From an uncultured Bacilli bacterium (GTDB taxonomy: Bacteria; Bacillota_I; Bacilli_A; RF39; UBA660): a stretch of DNA of 60,579 bases. This document shows, in pieces, positions 17,362 to 27,529 of this stretch. The stretch covers positions 1 to 60,579 of the forward strand of contig CANRKU010000005.1 of NCBI GenBank assembly GCA_947631295.1. Direction: 5' to 3'. A program made the position numbers and the translations under genes. How positions within the stretch are numbered: position 1 is the stretch's first letter; every line of letters begins with the position of its first letter. The notes beneath the pieces are model-generated. The model was not told the origin of the DNA. It saw only the letters and a program-made list of their open reading frames with translations, and made no database searches.

Positions 17362-17829
17362 CTACCAACGATAATGTGCAAATGCTTTATTAGCTTCTGC
17401 CATTCTATGGGTATCTTCACGTTTTTTAACTGCTGCTCCTGTTCCATTGGAAGCATCAATGATTTCATTAGCAAGATTTTCAGCCATTCCTTTGCCACCT
17501 CTAAGTCTTGCATAATTTACTAACCAACGAAGTCCTAAAGCTTGACTTCTTTCAGGACTAACTTCAATTGGTACTTGATAGTTAGAACCACCAACACGAC
17601 GAGATTTAACTTCAAGTAGTGGTTTAATATTTTCTAATGCTTTATTAAATACATCTAGTGGATTTTCACCAGTTTTTTCTTTAATCATATCAAAAGCATC
17701 ATATAAAATTGTTTGAGCTTTTCCTTTTTTACCACCAATCATCATACGATTAATTAATTTGGTAACTACTTTTGAATTGTAAATAGGATCTGCTAAAACA
17801 TCTCTTTTAACTGCTTGTCTTTTACGCAT
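17362..17829 (-). CDS. rpsG: 30S ribosomal protein S7
   Basis: S7 is a primary 16S-binding protein of the small-subunit head. The 155-residue product matches the family closely: [66 protein letters not shown] and the C-terminal [15 protein letters not shown]. Its position between rpsL and fusA is standard for the str operon. AGGGAGG lies ahead of the ATG. Confidence 0.99.
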   Translation of the reverse strand: MRKRQAVKRDVLADPIYNSKVVTKLINRMMIGGKKGKAQTILYDAFDMIKEKTGENPLDVFNKALENIKPLLEVKSRRVGGSNYQVPIEVSPERSQALGLRWLVNYARLRGGKGMAENLANEIIDASNGTGAAVKKREDTHRMAEANKAFAHYRW

Positions 17830-17866
17830 GATTGTATCCTCCCTTCACGATTATTTCTTTATTATT

Positions 17867-18280
17867 TTACTTTTTAGGTTTTTTAGCTCCATATTTGCTA
17901 CGGCCTTGTTTTCTATCTTTCACTCCAGCTGTATCTAAGGTACCACGAATAATATGATAACGAACTCCAATTAAGTCCTTAACACGTCCACCACGAACTA
18001 AAACAACACTATGCTCTTGTAAGTTATGTCCTTCACCAGGAATATAAGTATCAACTTCTTTTCCATTAGATAAACGAACACGAGCATATTTTCTTAATGC
18101 TGAGTTTGGTTTCTTTGGTGTTTTTGTACCTACACGAGTACAAACTCCACGTTTTTGTGGGCTATTTAATTCTGTAGTTTTTCTTTGGATAGTATTAAGT
18201 CCAAATCCTAACACTGGAGATTTACTCTTTCTTACTTTATCTTTTCTGTTTTTTCTAACTAATTGTTGCATTGTAGGCAT
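17867..18280 (-). CDS. rpsL: 30S ribosomal protein S12
   Basis: S12 sits at the decoding centre. The 137-residue protein has the conserved [23 protein letters not shown] (with the streptomycin-site Lys) and GRVKDL...GVRYH. In the second loop the normally invariant Pro (Escherichia coli Pro90, in KDLPGVRYH) is Ile104 here, read from codon ATT at 17971-17969. It heads the str operon (rpsL-rpsG-fusA), which has a consensus promoter at 18407-18379 and a hairpin-rich leader. Confidence 0.98.
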   Translation of the reverse strand: MPTMQQLVRKNRKDKVRKSKSPVLGFGLNTIQRKTTELNSPQKRGVCTRVGTKTPKKPNSALRKYARVRLSNGKEVDTYIPGEGHNLQEHSVVLVRGGRVKDLIGVRYHIIRGTLDTAGVKDRKQGRSKYGAKKPKK

Positions 18281-18300
18281 ATTTTATCTCTCCTTTCTTT

Positions 18301-18365
18301 ACACATAACCAGGTGTGTCATTTTTCTATCTAAATTTAAGTTTTGTACAAAACAAAACCTAAATT
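18301..18365 (-). promoter_or_regulatory. str operon leader hairpins
   Basis: On the minus strand, AATTTAGGTTTTGT (18365-18352) pairs with ACAAAACTTAAATT (18346-18333), 14 bp with one G-U. It starts only a few bases after the expected transcript start. A smaller hairpin (ACACA...TGTGT, 18318-18301) follows before the ribosome site. Neither has a T-run, so they look like 5'-end stabilisers or an S7/S12 feedback site rather than terminators. Confidence 0.5.
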
Positions 18366-18378
18366 CAACAGTGTATTT

Positions 18379-18407
18379 AATATATCACTAATAAGAAATA
18401 AAGTCAA
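18379..18407 (-). promoter_or_regulatory. str operon promoter
   Basis: On the minus strand, TTGACT (18407-18402) and TATATT (18384-18379) have a spacing of 17. They lie directly after the stop codon of the 38-residue gene at 18415-18531. Confidence 0.8.
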
Positions 18408-18414
18408 TAAAATT

Positions 18415-18531
18415 TTAACCAATTCCTAAATTAGATGCACCGATACTAATTAATATGATTGCAACAAAAAAAACAACTAAAAAAGCAAGTAACACACTAA
18501 GTCCCCAACCACGATTGTTTAAATGTAACAT
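18415..18531 (-). CDS. Small single-pass membrane protein (38 aa)
   Basis: ATG at 18531 opens 38 codons: a short N-terminus MLHLNNRGWG, a strong membrane helix of about 22 residues (LSVLLAFLVVFFVAIILIS), and the tail IGASNLGIG, ending TAA at 18417-18415. AGAGGTGATACT precedes the start, a very good ribosome site. It lies between the 193-residue hypothetical and rpsL, where other Bacilli often carry an L7Ae-type protein (ybxF); I see no such gene here. The function is unknown. Confidence 0.7.
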   Translation of the reverse strand: MLHLNNRGWGLSVLLAFLVVFFVAIILISIGASNLGIG

Positions 18532-18635
18532 AGTATCACCTCTAACGATATTATTATATGATAAAATTTAAAAAAAAGAAAGTATTATTTCTAATACTAA
18601 TCTTTATACATAAACTTATGATTTTAGTTTTTATT

Positions 18636-19217
18636 TTATAATTTTTTCTGCAATGGTTTTTTTACGTCAGTTTCCTCTATATTTAATCTTGTGTTTAAAT
18701 CAAAATCACTTATTCCTTGTTGTCGTAAAAGAGAACTAAGTACAGATAGAGACCCATTATTATTCAAATATTCAGCAACTGTAATTGTTTTTTGTTTTAC
18801 GTTATTTAATTCTTCGTGAAGCATACTATAAATCTGATTATAATGATATTTTGCTTGCAATGTCATGTCTCTGGAACTTTTTTCCTCAAATTTTTCAAAT
18901 AATTTTATATACTCTTCTTCAGAGTTAAATGCTTTCTTCATATAATCTTCATATAAAAATTTGTATGCAATTGGAAAAGGTTCACAATTTATAAGATTAG
19001 AAACTAATTTACAAAAAGTGCTACCATATGTTGCAAATACCAATTTTTCACTTAAATCGAGTTTTTCTTCATAGGATAAAAGTGGAAAATAATCAAGTTC
19101 CATATCTTTTAATAATCTAACTAAATCTTCAACTTTTTTACTATCTGCACTAATACATCTTTTTGCAAATTCTTCATTTAGCTTTTGTTTTATATATACT
19201 AAATCATTAAGTTTCAT
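18636..19217 (-). CDS. Hypothetical protein (193 aa)
   Basis: I do not recognise this protein. It is a 193-residue, highly charged and helical-looking sequence with no signal peptide or membrane span. It starts MKLNDLVYIKQKLNEEFAKRC and has a Glu/Lys-rich centre (NSEEEYIKLFEKFEEKSSRD). It has a ribosome site (AAAGGAG) before the ATG at 19217. It sits between the rpoC terminator and the small membrane gene upstream of the str operon. It thus interrupts the usual rpoC-ybxF-rpsL order. A soluble, possibly coiled-coil protein is all the sequence supports. Confidence 0.65.
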   Translation of the reverse strand: MKLNDLVYIKQKLNEEFAKRCISADSKKVEDLVRLLKDMELDYFPLLSYEEKLDLSEKLVFATYGSTFCKLVSNLINCEPFPIAYKFLYEDYMKKAFNSEEEYIKLFEKFEEKSSRDMTLQAKYHYNQIYSMLHEELNNVKQKTITVAEYLNNNGSLSVLSSLLRQQGISDFDLNTRLNIEETDVKKPLQKKL

Positions 19218-19343
19218 AAAAATAAACTCCTTTCAGTAGTTATTATTTTATCAGATAAAATTAATCCTGTCTAGATTTTAAAGATTCCAAATATTAGGCT
19301 GAAAATCTTTTATATACACTTTAAAATAAAGTTTTTTAGTGAA

Positions 19344-19374
19344 CAAAAAAAGAAGAGTCTACATAAACTCTTCT
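19344..19374 (-). terminator. rpoC terminator spanning the stop codon
   Basis: On the minus strand, AGAAGAGT (19374-19367) pairs with ACTCTTCT (19358-19351) and is followed by a T-run. The 5' arm encodes part of the last rpoC codons and the TAG stop (19361-19359) lies in the loop. Confidence 0.8.
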
Positions 19375-22300
19375 TCTAATGTTTCAAGTGGTTCTTCATC
19401 CACAAATTGGCTAGCTAAATCAAAATCAACATTTCTATATTTTTTAGCTCCTGTTCCAGCTGGGATTAATTTACCAATAATAACATTTTCTTTTAATCCT
19501 TCTAAGTGGTCTACTTTACCACGAATAGCAGCATCTGTTAAGATACGAGTAGTTTCTTGGAAACTTGCTGCAGATAAGAATGAATCTGTTTCAAGAGATG
19601 CTTTCGTAATACCTAAAAGAATTGGTCTACCACTAGCAGGTTTTTTACCAGCAATAATTGCTTCTTTATTAGCTTGTGTAAAGGCTGAAAAATCAATTAA
19701 TGCACCAGGTAAATATTTAGTACCTCCACCTTCAACAATACGAATTTTACTAATCATTTTACTTGCAATAACTTCAATATGCTTATCTGAAATATCAACA
19801 CCTTGACTACGATAAGTATTTTGAACTTCTTTTAAGATATACTCTTGTGTTGTAAGTGGATCTGTAACAGCAAGTAATTCTTTTGGACTAATAGCACCTT
19901 CTGTAAGTTTCTCACCAGCGATTACTTTAGTACCTTTTTCAACACGAAGTTTAGCTCCATAATTAGTAACATGTTCTTTCGTTTCTACATCGTTTTTAAT
20001 AGAAATTCTATATTTACCATGATCTTCAGTAATTTTTGTAACTTCTCCATCAATTTCAGCTATGGTTGCTTTTCCTTTAGGAATACGAGCTTCAAATAAC
20101 TCTTGTACACGAGGAAGACCTTGTGTAATATCTTCTCCACCAGCAACTCCACCGGTATGGAATGTTCTCATGGTTAACTGAGTACCAGGTTCACCAATAG
20201 ATTGTGCAGCCATAACTCCAATTGCTTCTCCAACTTCTACTAAGTTACCAGTAGCTAAGTTACGACCATAACATTTTTGACAAACGCCATGATGAGATGC
20301 ACAAGTTAAAATAGTACGAATTTCAACTTCTTCCACACCGCTAGCTACAATTTTATCAGCTAATTGTTCAGTAACAAATGTTAATTTATCACAAATAACT
20401 TCTTTTGTTTCTGGATTGATAACTTTCTTATTAGTATATCTACCAACAATTCTATCACGTAAAGATTCAATAACAGATCCTGTTTTATCATTAATAAAGG
20501 CACGAACAACAACACCAGCATCAGTTCCACAATCTTCTTCACGAACAATAATATCTTGGCTAACATCTACTAAACGACGAGTTAAGTATCCAGAGTCAGC
20601 AGTTTTAAGTGCAGTATCAGCACTACCTTTACGAGCACCGTGAGTACTTAAGAAGAACTCTGATACTGATAATCCTTCTTTGAAGGAAGATAATACTGGG
20701 ATTTCGACACTTTCTCCATTTGGTTTAGCCATTAAACCACGCATACCTGCAACTTGTGTAAAGTTAGAGATATTACCACGTGCTTTAGAATGCATCATCA
20801 TGAAGATTGGGTTATCCATATCAGCATTTGCTTTTTCTTGAAGCTCAGCTTGTACTTTATCTTTAGCAGCATTCCATGTTTCAACTACTTTTTCATATCT
20901 TTCTTGATCAGTAATTAAACCACGTTTATACTGTTTATTAATATTATCAACAATTTTTTGAGCTTCAGCTACAATCTCAGGTTTCTTTTCACTACTTACA
21001 ACATCACTCATAGATACAGTAATACCAGCTACTGTAGAATATTTAAATCCTAAATCTTTTAATTTATCAAGCATGATAGAAGTTTCAGTAGTTTTATAAC
21101 GTTTAAAGATTTGAGCAATAACTTTTTCAAGTACTCCTTTAGCAAAAGGTTTTACTAAAGGCATTTTAGCTACTTCTTCTTTTATATTTTTACCCATTTC
21201 AATGAAATATTTATTAGGAGTAATATTTTGAATATTATCATCCGTAGGTTCATTAATATATGGGAATGAATCAGGTAAAATTTCATTAAATTTAATTTTA
21301 CCAACCGTTGTTACTAAATATTTACCATGTTGTTCTTCTGTAAATAATTTATATTTAAAAGAATCAACTGGAATCGCAATTCTAGTATGAAGAGTAACCT
21401 CTCTTCTTTCATAAGCCATTAAAGCTTCATTTGTATTTTTAAATAATCTACCTTCATCTGGAAGTCCAGCTTTTTCCATCGTAATATAATAGTTTCCTAA
21501 TACCATATCCTGACTTGGGGTAACAATAGGATCTCCTGATTTTGGATGTAAGATATTATTAGCACCTAACATTAAAAGTCTAGCTTCAGCTTGAGCTTCT
21601 TCAGATAAAGGTACGTGTACAGCCATCTGGTCTCCATCAAAGTCAGCATTAAATGCTGTACAAACAAGTGGATGTAGACGAATAGCTTTACCACCAATTA
21701 AAACTGGCTCAAATGCTTGAATACCAAGTCTATGAAGTGTAGGAGCACGGTTTAATAATACTGGATGTTCTTTAATTACCTCTTCAACGACATCCCAAAC
21801 AACAGGATCTTGATTTTCTATTAATCTCTTAGCAGCTTTAATATTATGAGCAATATCTTTACTTACTAATCCATGAATAACATGTGGTTTAAATAATTCA
21901 AGAGCCATTTCTTTTGGAATACCACATTGATACATTTTTAAAGATGGACCAACTACGATAACGCTACGTCCAGAATAGTCAACACGTTTTCCAAGTAAGT
22001 TCTGACGGAAACGTCCTTGTTTACCTTTTAACATACTTGATAATGATTTTAATGGTCGATTACCAGCACCTGTTACACTTCTTCCACGACGTCCATTATC
22101 GAATAAAGCATCAACTGCTTCTTGTAACATACGTTTTTCATTTTGAATAATGATACTAGGAGCTCCTAAATCAATTAATTTCTTTAAACGATTATTACGA
22201 TTAATAACACGACGATATAAGTCATTTAAATCACTAGTTGCAAATCTACCACCATCAAGCTGAATCATTGGTCGTAGTTCTGGAGGAATAACAGGAATAC

Positions 22301-22988
22301 AATCCATAATCATCCACTCAGGTTTATTTCCAGATTTATAGAAAGCATCAAGTACATCTACACGTTTTAATAAACGAGTTCTCTTTTGTCCCTGTGCGTC
22401 TTCTAATTCTTTCGTAATTTCTGCTAATTCTTTTTCAAGATCCACTTTCTTAAGTAGTTCTTTAATAGCTTCAGCACCCATACCTACTTTGAAAGTATTT
22501 CCATATTTTTCATAGTAAGCACGATATTCTTTTTCTGATAATGTTTGCTTATTTTCTAAAGGTGTATTTCCTTTATCAATTACGACATAACTAACAAAGT
22601 ATAATACTTCTTCCAAATCTCTTGGACTCATATCAAGTACAAGACCCATACGAGAAGGTACACCTTTAAAGAACCAGATGTGAGAAACAGGAGATGCAAG
22701 TTCAATATGTCCCATTCTCTCACGTCTTACTTTACTACGAGTAACTTCAACTCCACAACGATCACAAACAATATTTTTATAACGTACTCTCTTATATTTT
22801 CCACAAGCACATTCAAAATCTTTAGTGGGTCCGAAAATCTTTTCACAGAATAAACCATCACGTTCTGGTCTTAAAGTACGATAATTGATAGTTTCTGGCT
22901 TCTTAACTTCACCATAACTCCATTCACGAATTTTCTCAGGAGATGCAATACCAATTTTTAAAGCTTCAAATTTGTCTACTGCTATCAT
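19359..22988 (-). CDS. rpoC: DNA-directed RNA polymerase subunit beta'
   Basis: Beta' forms half of the polymerase active cleft. The 1209-residue protein has the N-terminal zinc ribbon ([20 protein letters not shown]), the catalytic [12 protein letters not shown] that binds the essential Mg, the second zinc site ([13 protein letters not shown]), the bridge/trigger-helix region ([17 protein letters not shown] and [19 protein letters not shown]) and a short acidic tail. Length is typical for low-GC Gram-positives. It follows rpoB by two bases and is terminated by a hairpin that overlaps its stop codon. Confidence 0.99.
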   Translation of the reverse strand: MIAVDKFEALKIGIASPEKIREWSYGEVKKPETINYRTLRPERDGLFCEKIFGPTKDFECACGKYKRVRYKNIVCDRCGVEVTRSKVRRERMGHIELASPVSHIWFFKGVPSRMGLVLDMSPRDLEEVLYFVSYVVIDKGNTPLENKQTLSEKEYRAYYEKYGNTFKVGMGAEAIKELLKKVDLEKELAEITKELEDAQGQKRTRLLKRVDVLDAFYKSGNKPEWMIMDCIPVIPPELRPMIQLDGGRFATSDLNDLYRRVINRNNRLKKLIDLGAPSIIIQNEKRMLQEAVDALFDNGRRGRSVTGAGNRPLKSLSSMLKGKQGRFRQNLLGKRVDYSGRSVIVVGPSLKMYQCGIPKEMALELFKPHVIHGLVSKDIAHNIKAAKRLIENQDPVVWDVVEEVIKEHPVLLNRAPTLHRLGIQAFEPVLIGGKAIRLHPLVCTAFNADFDGDQMAVHVPLSEEAQAEARLLMLGANNILHPKSGDPIVTPSQDMVLGNYYITMEKAGLPDEGRLFKNTNEALMAYERREVTLHTRIAIPVDSFKYKLFTEEQHGKYLVTTVGKIKFNEILPDSFPYINEPTDDNIQNITPNKYFIEMGKNIKEEVAKMPLVKPFAKGVLEKVIAQIFKRYKTTETSIMLDKLKDLGFKYSTVAGITVSMSDVVSSEKKPEIVAEAQKIVDNINKQYKRGLITDQERYEKVVETWNAAKDKVQAELQEKANADMDNPIFMMMHSKARGNISNFTQVAGMRGLMAKPNGESVEIPVLSSFKEGLSVSEFFLSTHGARKGSADTALKTADSGYLTRRLVDVSQDIIVREEDCGTDAGVVVRAFINDKTGSVIESLRDRIVGRYTNKKVINPETKEVICDKLTFVTEQLADKIVASGVEEVEIRTILTCASHHGVCQKCYGRNLATGNLVEVGEAIGVMAAQSIGEPGTQLTMRTFHTGGVAGGEDITQGLPRVQELFEARIPKGKATIAEIDGEVTKITEDHGKYRISIKNDVETKEHVTNYGAKLRVEKGTKVIAGEKLTEGAISPKELLAVTDPLTTQEYILKEVQNTYRSQGVDISDKHIEVIASKMISKIRIVEGGGTKYLPGALIDFSAFTQANKEAIIAGKKPASGRPILLGITKASLETDSFLSAASFQETTRILTDAAIRGKVDHLEGLKENVIIGKLIPAGTGAKKYRNVDFDLASQFVDEEPLETLEEEFM

Positions 22989-22990
22989 TT

Positions 22991-25900
22991 TTATTCATCC
23001 CCTTCCATCATATCTTCATTTAACATTTCTTCATCAAAATCTAAGTCAAAATCATCATTATCATCAAATTCACTATCTTCTTCATAATCATCAGATTCTT
23101 CTGTTTCATTTGAAATAAGTGGTGCATCAAGTTCATTATCCGAAGTAGTAAAGTCATCTTTATATTCATCTTGTTCAATTTGTTTCAAGTCAAGCTCATT
23201 TCCTTCATCATCGATTACAGATATATCAAGTCCTAAAGCTTGGAATTCTTTCATCAGTACTCTAAATGATTCAGGCATACCAGCTTGATTAATTTCTTCA
23301 CCCTTAACAATAGATTCATATACTTTAACACGTCCAAGTACATCATCTGATTTATAGGTAATAATTTCTTGTAGTGTATGAGCAGCTCCATAAGCCTCTA
23401 ATGCCCAAACTTCCATTTCACCAAATCTTTGTCCACCAAACTGAGCTTTTCCTCCAAGTGGTTGTTGTGTTACTAAAGAATATGGTCCAGTAGAACGTGC
23501 ATGAAGTTTATCATCTACCATGTGGTGTAGCTTAATCATATACATAACACCAACAGAAATACGGTTATCAAATGGTTCACCAGTACGTCCATTATAAAGA
23601 ATCGTTTTACCATCTTCATCCATACCAGCTTTCTTCATCATATCAATGATATCTTGGTTCTTAGCACCATCAAATACTGGAGTAGCTACATGAATATTTA
23701 ATTTCTTAGCAGCCATACCTAAGTGCAATTCTAGAATCTGACCAAGATTCATACGAGAAGGTACACCTTGTGGATTTAACATAATATCAACAGGAGTTCC
23801 ATCAGGTAAATAAGGCATATCTTCACTTGGAAGAATCAATGAAATAACACCTTTGTTACCATGACGTCCAGCCATTTTATCTCCAATTTGAATCTTACGT
23901 TTTTGAGCAATATATACACGAATTACTTTACTAACGCCAGCAGGTAGTTCGTCATTATCTTTTCTAGAATAAATCTTAACATCGTGAACAATTCCTTCTC
24001 CACCATGTGGAACACGTAAGGATGTATCTCTAACTTCACGAGTTTTTTCTCCAAAAATAGCATGTAATAATTTTTCTTCTGAAGTAAGTTCAGCCATTCC
24101 TTTAGGAGTTACTTTACCAACAAGGATATCTCCTTCTTTTACTTCAGTACCAATAATAACAATACCATTTTCATCTAAGTTCTTACGAGCATCATCACCA
24201 ACATTTGGAATATCACGTGTAATTTCTTCAGGTCCTAATTTTGTTTCACGACACTGCATTTGATAATCTTCAATATGAATTGATGTATAAACATCATCTC
24301 TAACTAATTTTTCATTTAAAATAACAGCATCCTCATAGTTGTATCCATCAAATGTCATAAACGCAACTACTACGTTTTTACCTAAAGCAAGTTCTCCTTG
24401 ATCCATACTAGGTCCATCCGCAATAACATGTCCACGTTCTACTTTATCTCCTACATGAACAATTGGTCTATGATGGTAACAAGAGTCTTGGTTAGATTCT
24501 TCAAAATTAGCTAAATAATAAGTATCTTTACCAGTTTTATTTTTAATAACGATTTGTTTTGCATCTACATATTCAACGATACCATCAGCTTTTGCTACAA
24601 TAGCAGCTCCAGAATCGCGGGCAGCAATATATTCAACACCGGTACCAACTAAAGGAGCTTCTGCTTTTAATAAAGGCACAGATTGACGTTGCATGTTAGC
24701 ACCCATCAAAGCACGAGTAGCATCATCATGTTCCAAGAATGGAATACAACTTGTTGTAACTGCTACAACTTGTTGAGGTGATACATCAATATAGTCTACT
24801 TGTTCAGGTTTTACTAAAATAGTATCTCCTCTAAAACGAGCAGAAACTTGACTATCAGTCATAATATTATTATCATCGGTAGAAACAGTTGCTTGAGCAA
24901 TAATAACATCATTTTCTTCATCTGCTGTTAAATAATCAACTTGTTCCGTAATTTTGCAGTTTTCTACTTTACGATATGGAGTCATAATAAATCCATATTC
25001 ATCTACTTTTGCATAACTAGCAAGGGAAGTAATAAGTCCAATATTAGCACCTTCTGGAGATTCAATAGGACAAATTCTACCATAGTGAGATGGATTAACA
25101 TCACGTACTTCCATACCAGCTCTATCACGAGACAAACCACCTGGTCCTAAAGCAGATAAACGACGTTTATTTGTAAGTTCACTAATTGGATTAATTTGGT
25201 CCATAAATTGAGATAATTGACTAGAACCAAAGAATTCCTTCATAGCAGCTGTAACTGGTCGAATATTAATTAATGTTTTTGGTGTTACTTCTTCCATTTC
25301 TTGAGTAGTCATTCTTTCACGGATTACTCTTTCCATACGACTAACACCAATTCTAAATTGATTTTGTAATAACTCACCAACTTGACGAATACGACGATTT
25401 CCTAAATGATCAATTTCATCAAAGTTTCCTATACCTTCTAGTAAGCATAAGTAATAAGATACAGATGCATAAAAATCAGGAATAGTAAGTCTTTTAACCT
25501 CAAGAGTTTGATCATTACCAATAACAGTAATTTTCTCTTTCTTATTATTAGGGGCATAAATTTTAATTTCTTGAATTAATTTATAAGTATCTAATTCATC
25601 ATTAATTTTAGCTTCTCTAACACCATAACCGTCATCTAATAATGGTCTTAATTGATCAAGAACATCTTTAGTAAGTAAAGTTCCTTTTTCAATAATCATT
25701 TCGCCATCAATTTTAATATCTTCAGCTAAAGTTTGATTAAGTAAACGATCAATTACATTTAATTTACGATTAAATTTATAACGACCTACTTTAGCTAAAT
25801 CATAACGGAATTCATCAAAAAATCTAGTAATAATCTGGTTTTTAGATGAATCAAGTGTAGCTGGTTCACCTGGTCTTAATTTTTCATAAATTTCAATTAA

Positions 25901-26596
25901 AGCTTCATCTGTATTTCTAGTAGAATCTTTAAGAATTGTGTTTTCAATATATTGATTTTTACCAAACATATCACGAATATCATCATCACTAGATAAACCA
26001 AAAGCACGTAACAAAGTAGTCAATGTTACTTTTCTAGTACGATCTATTCTTACATATAATACATCTCTCGCATCAGTTTCAAATTCAAGCCATGTACCAC
26101 GAGTAGGAATAATCTGAGATGTAATTAATTCTCTACCATTTTTATCAATTTCACGATTAAAATATACACTTGGAGAACGCACTAATTGACTAACGATAAC
26201 ACGCTCAGCACCATTAATAATAAAAGTTCCGCTATCAGTCATAATAGGCATATCACCTAAGAATATTTCTTGTTCTTTTACTTCTCCAGTCTCATGGTTA
26301 AAAAGTCTAACATCAACCTTAAGTGGAGCAGAATAAGTTGTCTCTCTGTCTTTACATTCTTTTATAGAAAACCTAGGTTCATCAAAATGATAATCACCAA
26401 ATTCTAGAGATAGAGTTCCAGAAAAATTTTCTACGGGGAATAAGTCCTCAAATACCTCTTTAATACCATTAGTAATAAAGTCTTGGTATGATTTAGTTTG
26501 GATTTCTAGTAAATCCTTTAATTCATAAGTATTTCTAATTCTAGAAAAACTTATTCTTTTACGATGGTCACCACAATTTATTGTTTTAAATGCCAC
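22991..26596 (-). CDS. rpoB: DNA-directed RNA polymerase subunit beta
   Basis: Beta forms the other half of the active cleft and holds the rifampicin pocket. The 1201-residue protein has [30 protein letters not shown], in which Asn476 (codon at 25171-25169) stands where Escherichia coli has His526. It also has [27 protein letters not shown] and [24 protein letters not shown]. After about residue 1130 comes a very acidic tail of Asp/Glu/Ser runs, as in several Bacilli. It is transcribed with the upstream methyltransferase from a promoter at 27376-27348. Confidence 0.99.
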   Translation of the reverse strand: MAFKTINCGDHRKRISFSRIRNTYELKDLLEIQTKSYQDFITNGIKEVFEDLFPVENFSGTLSLEFGDYHFDEPRFSIKECKDRETTYSAPLKVDVRLFNHETGEVKEQEIFLGDMPIMTDSGTFIINGAERVIVSQLVRSPSVYFNREIDKNGRELITSQIIPTRGTWLEFETDARDVLYVRIDRTRKVTLTTLLRAFGLSSDDDIRDMFGKNQYIENTILKDSTRNTDEALIEIYEKLRPGEPATLDSSKNQIITRFFDEFRYDLAKVGRYKFNRKLNVIDRLLNQTLAEDIKIDGEMIIEKGTLLTKDVLDQLRPLLDDGYGVREAKINDELDTYKLIQEIKIYAPNNKKEKITVIGNDQTLEVKRLTIPDFYASVSYYLCLLEGIGNFDEIDHLGNRRIRQVGELLQNQFRIGVSRMERVIRERMTTQEMEEVTPKTLINIRPVTAAMKEFFGSSQLSQFMDQINPISELTNKRRLSALGPGGLSRDRAGMEVRDVNPSHYGRICPIESPEGANIGLITSLASYAKVDEYGFIMTPYRKVENCKITEQVDYLTADEENDVIIAQATVSTDDNNIMTDSQVSARFRGDTILVKPEQVDYIDVSPQQVVAVTTSCIPFLEHDDATRALMGANMQRQSVPLLKAEAPLVGTGVEYIAARDSGAAIVAKADGIVEYVDAKQIVIKNKTGKDTYYLANFEESNQDSCYHHRPIVHVGDKVERGHVIADGPSMDQGELALGKNVVVAFMTFDGYNYEDAVILNEKLVRDDVYTSIHIEDYQMQCRETKLGPEEITRDIPNVGDDARKNLDENGIVIIGTEVKEGDILVGKVTPKGMAELTSEEKLLHAIFGEKTREVRDTSLRVPHGGEGIVHDVKIYSRKDNDELPAGVSKVIRVYIAQKRKIQIGDKMAGRHGNKGVISLILPSEDMPYLPDGTPVDIMLNPQGVPSRMNLGQILELHLGMAAKKLNIHVATPVFDGAKNQDIIDMMKKAGMDEDGKTILYNGRTGEPFDNRISVGVMYMIKLHHMVDDKLHARSTGPYSLVTQQPLGGKAQFGGQRFGEMEVWALEAYGAAHTLQEIITYKSDDVLGRVKVYESIVKGEEINQAGMPESFRVLMKEFQALGLDISVIDDEGNELDLKQIEQDEYKDDFTTSDNELDAPLISNETEESDDYEEDSEFDDNDDFDLDFDEEMLNEDMMEGDE

Positions 26597-26690
26597 TAAT
26601 ATTCACCCCTATACATAATAATCAAAGAACATATTTATTAAAAAATAATACGTTGCCAATTTATATTATTAACACAAAACTAACAATAAG

Positions 26691-27275
26691 TCAATGAATT
26701 TTACACATTATAACAAAAAAACCTTTATTTTTTTCTAAAACTGTTACCTCATATTCTTTTTCTAAATCTTTAATTACACTCTTAGCACCTTGATCTTTAT
26801 GAATTACTAAGAATAATTTTCCCATGCTAGATAAATAACTCTTAGCTTGAAATAGAATATCATAAACAATCTTTTTACCTGCACGAATAGGCGGATTAGT
26901 AATAATGGTATCAAAAATACCAGTTATATTTTCATAACAATTACTTTCAAGAATAGTTGCATCTACCAAATTCTCTTTAGCATTCATTTTTGCCAGATGA
27001 AGAGCTCTCTTATTTACATCACACATTGTTACAGGTTGTCCTGTTAATTTAGCAGAAATAATTCCAATAGGACCATATCCACAACCAACATCCAGAATAT
27101 TACCCTGAATTTCATTCCAAGGAATATTTTCTAATAGTAACCTAGTACCAAAATCTAAATGTTCTTTACAAAAGACTCCATTATCAGTAAAAAAAGAAAG
27201 AGAAAAATCAAAAATAGAAACATTAATTTTACGAATTTCACTTTTTAAATCAACATTATCGAAATATTGTGCCAA
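26691..27275 (-). CDS. RsmC-like 16S rRNA (guanine-N2) methyltransferase (YbxB family)
   Basis: This 194-residue class I SAM-dependent methyltransferase has the glycine motif ILDVGCGYGPIGI, a following acidic residue (MCDVNKRALHLAK) and the N-type catalytic NPPIRAG. It matches the RsmC/RsmD-like family that modifies 16S rRNA. The same gene (ybxB) lies directly before rpoB in Bacillus, so function and position agree. The start is TTG at 27275 with AGGAGG 10 bases upstream. Target-base specificity (G1207) is inferred from the family. Confidence 0.88.
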   Translation of the reverse strand: MAQYFDNVDLKSEIRKINVSIFDFSLSFFTDNGVFCKEHLDFGTRLLLENIPWNEIQGNILDVGCGYGPIGIISAKLTGQPVTMCDVNKRALHLAKMNAKENLVDATILESNCYENITGIFDTIITNPPIRAGKKIVYDILFQAKSYLSSMGKLFLVIHKDQGAKSVIKDLEKEYEVTVLEKNKGFFVIMCKIH

Positions 27276-27295
27276 GATATAATTCCTCCTAAATT

Positions 27296-27333
27296 AAAAA
27301 AGAACTAACTACAAAATTTAAATAGTTAGTTCT
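27296..27333 (-). terminator. Promoter-proximal hairpin plus T-run ahead of rsmC-rpoBC
   Basis: On the minus strand, AGAACTAACTA (27333-27323) pairs perfectly with TAGTTAGTTCT (27311-27301) and is followed by TTTTTT. It begins about 8 bases after the predicted start of the rpoB operon transcript. It therefore acts either as an attenuator for that operon or as a stop for read-through from the TasA-like gene. Confidence 0.7.
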
Positions 27334-27347
27334 CCTTTCGTACCTAT

Positions 27348-27376
27348 ATAATACACCAGAAATAAATCTTTTTCAA
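27348..27376 (-). promoter_or_regulatory. Promoter of the rsmC-rpoB-rpoC operon
   Basis: On the minus strand, TTGAAA (27376-27371) and TATTAT (27353-27348) are 17 bases apart. The hairpin at 27333-27296 follows almost at once. Confidence 0.75.
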
Positions 27377-27529
27377 GTTATTTTACTAAGAAAATTCTAC
27401 TTAAAATGATAATTTATAGTAGCTTGAATACCAGTTAAATGATGAGTAATACTAGAAGATTCTAATTTTTTCTTTAATATTTATTATCGATACGTCATCT
27501 TATCATTATTATACTATGATTATTTCTTA

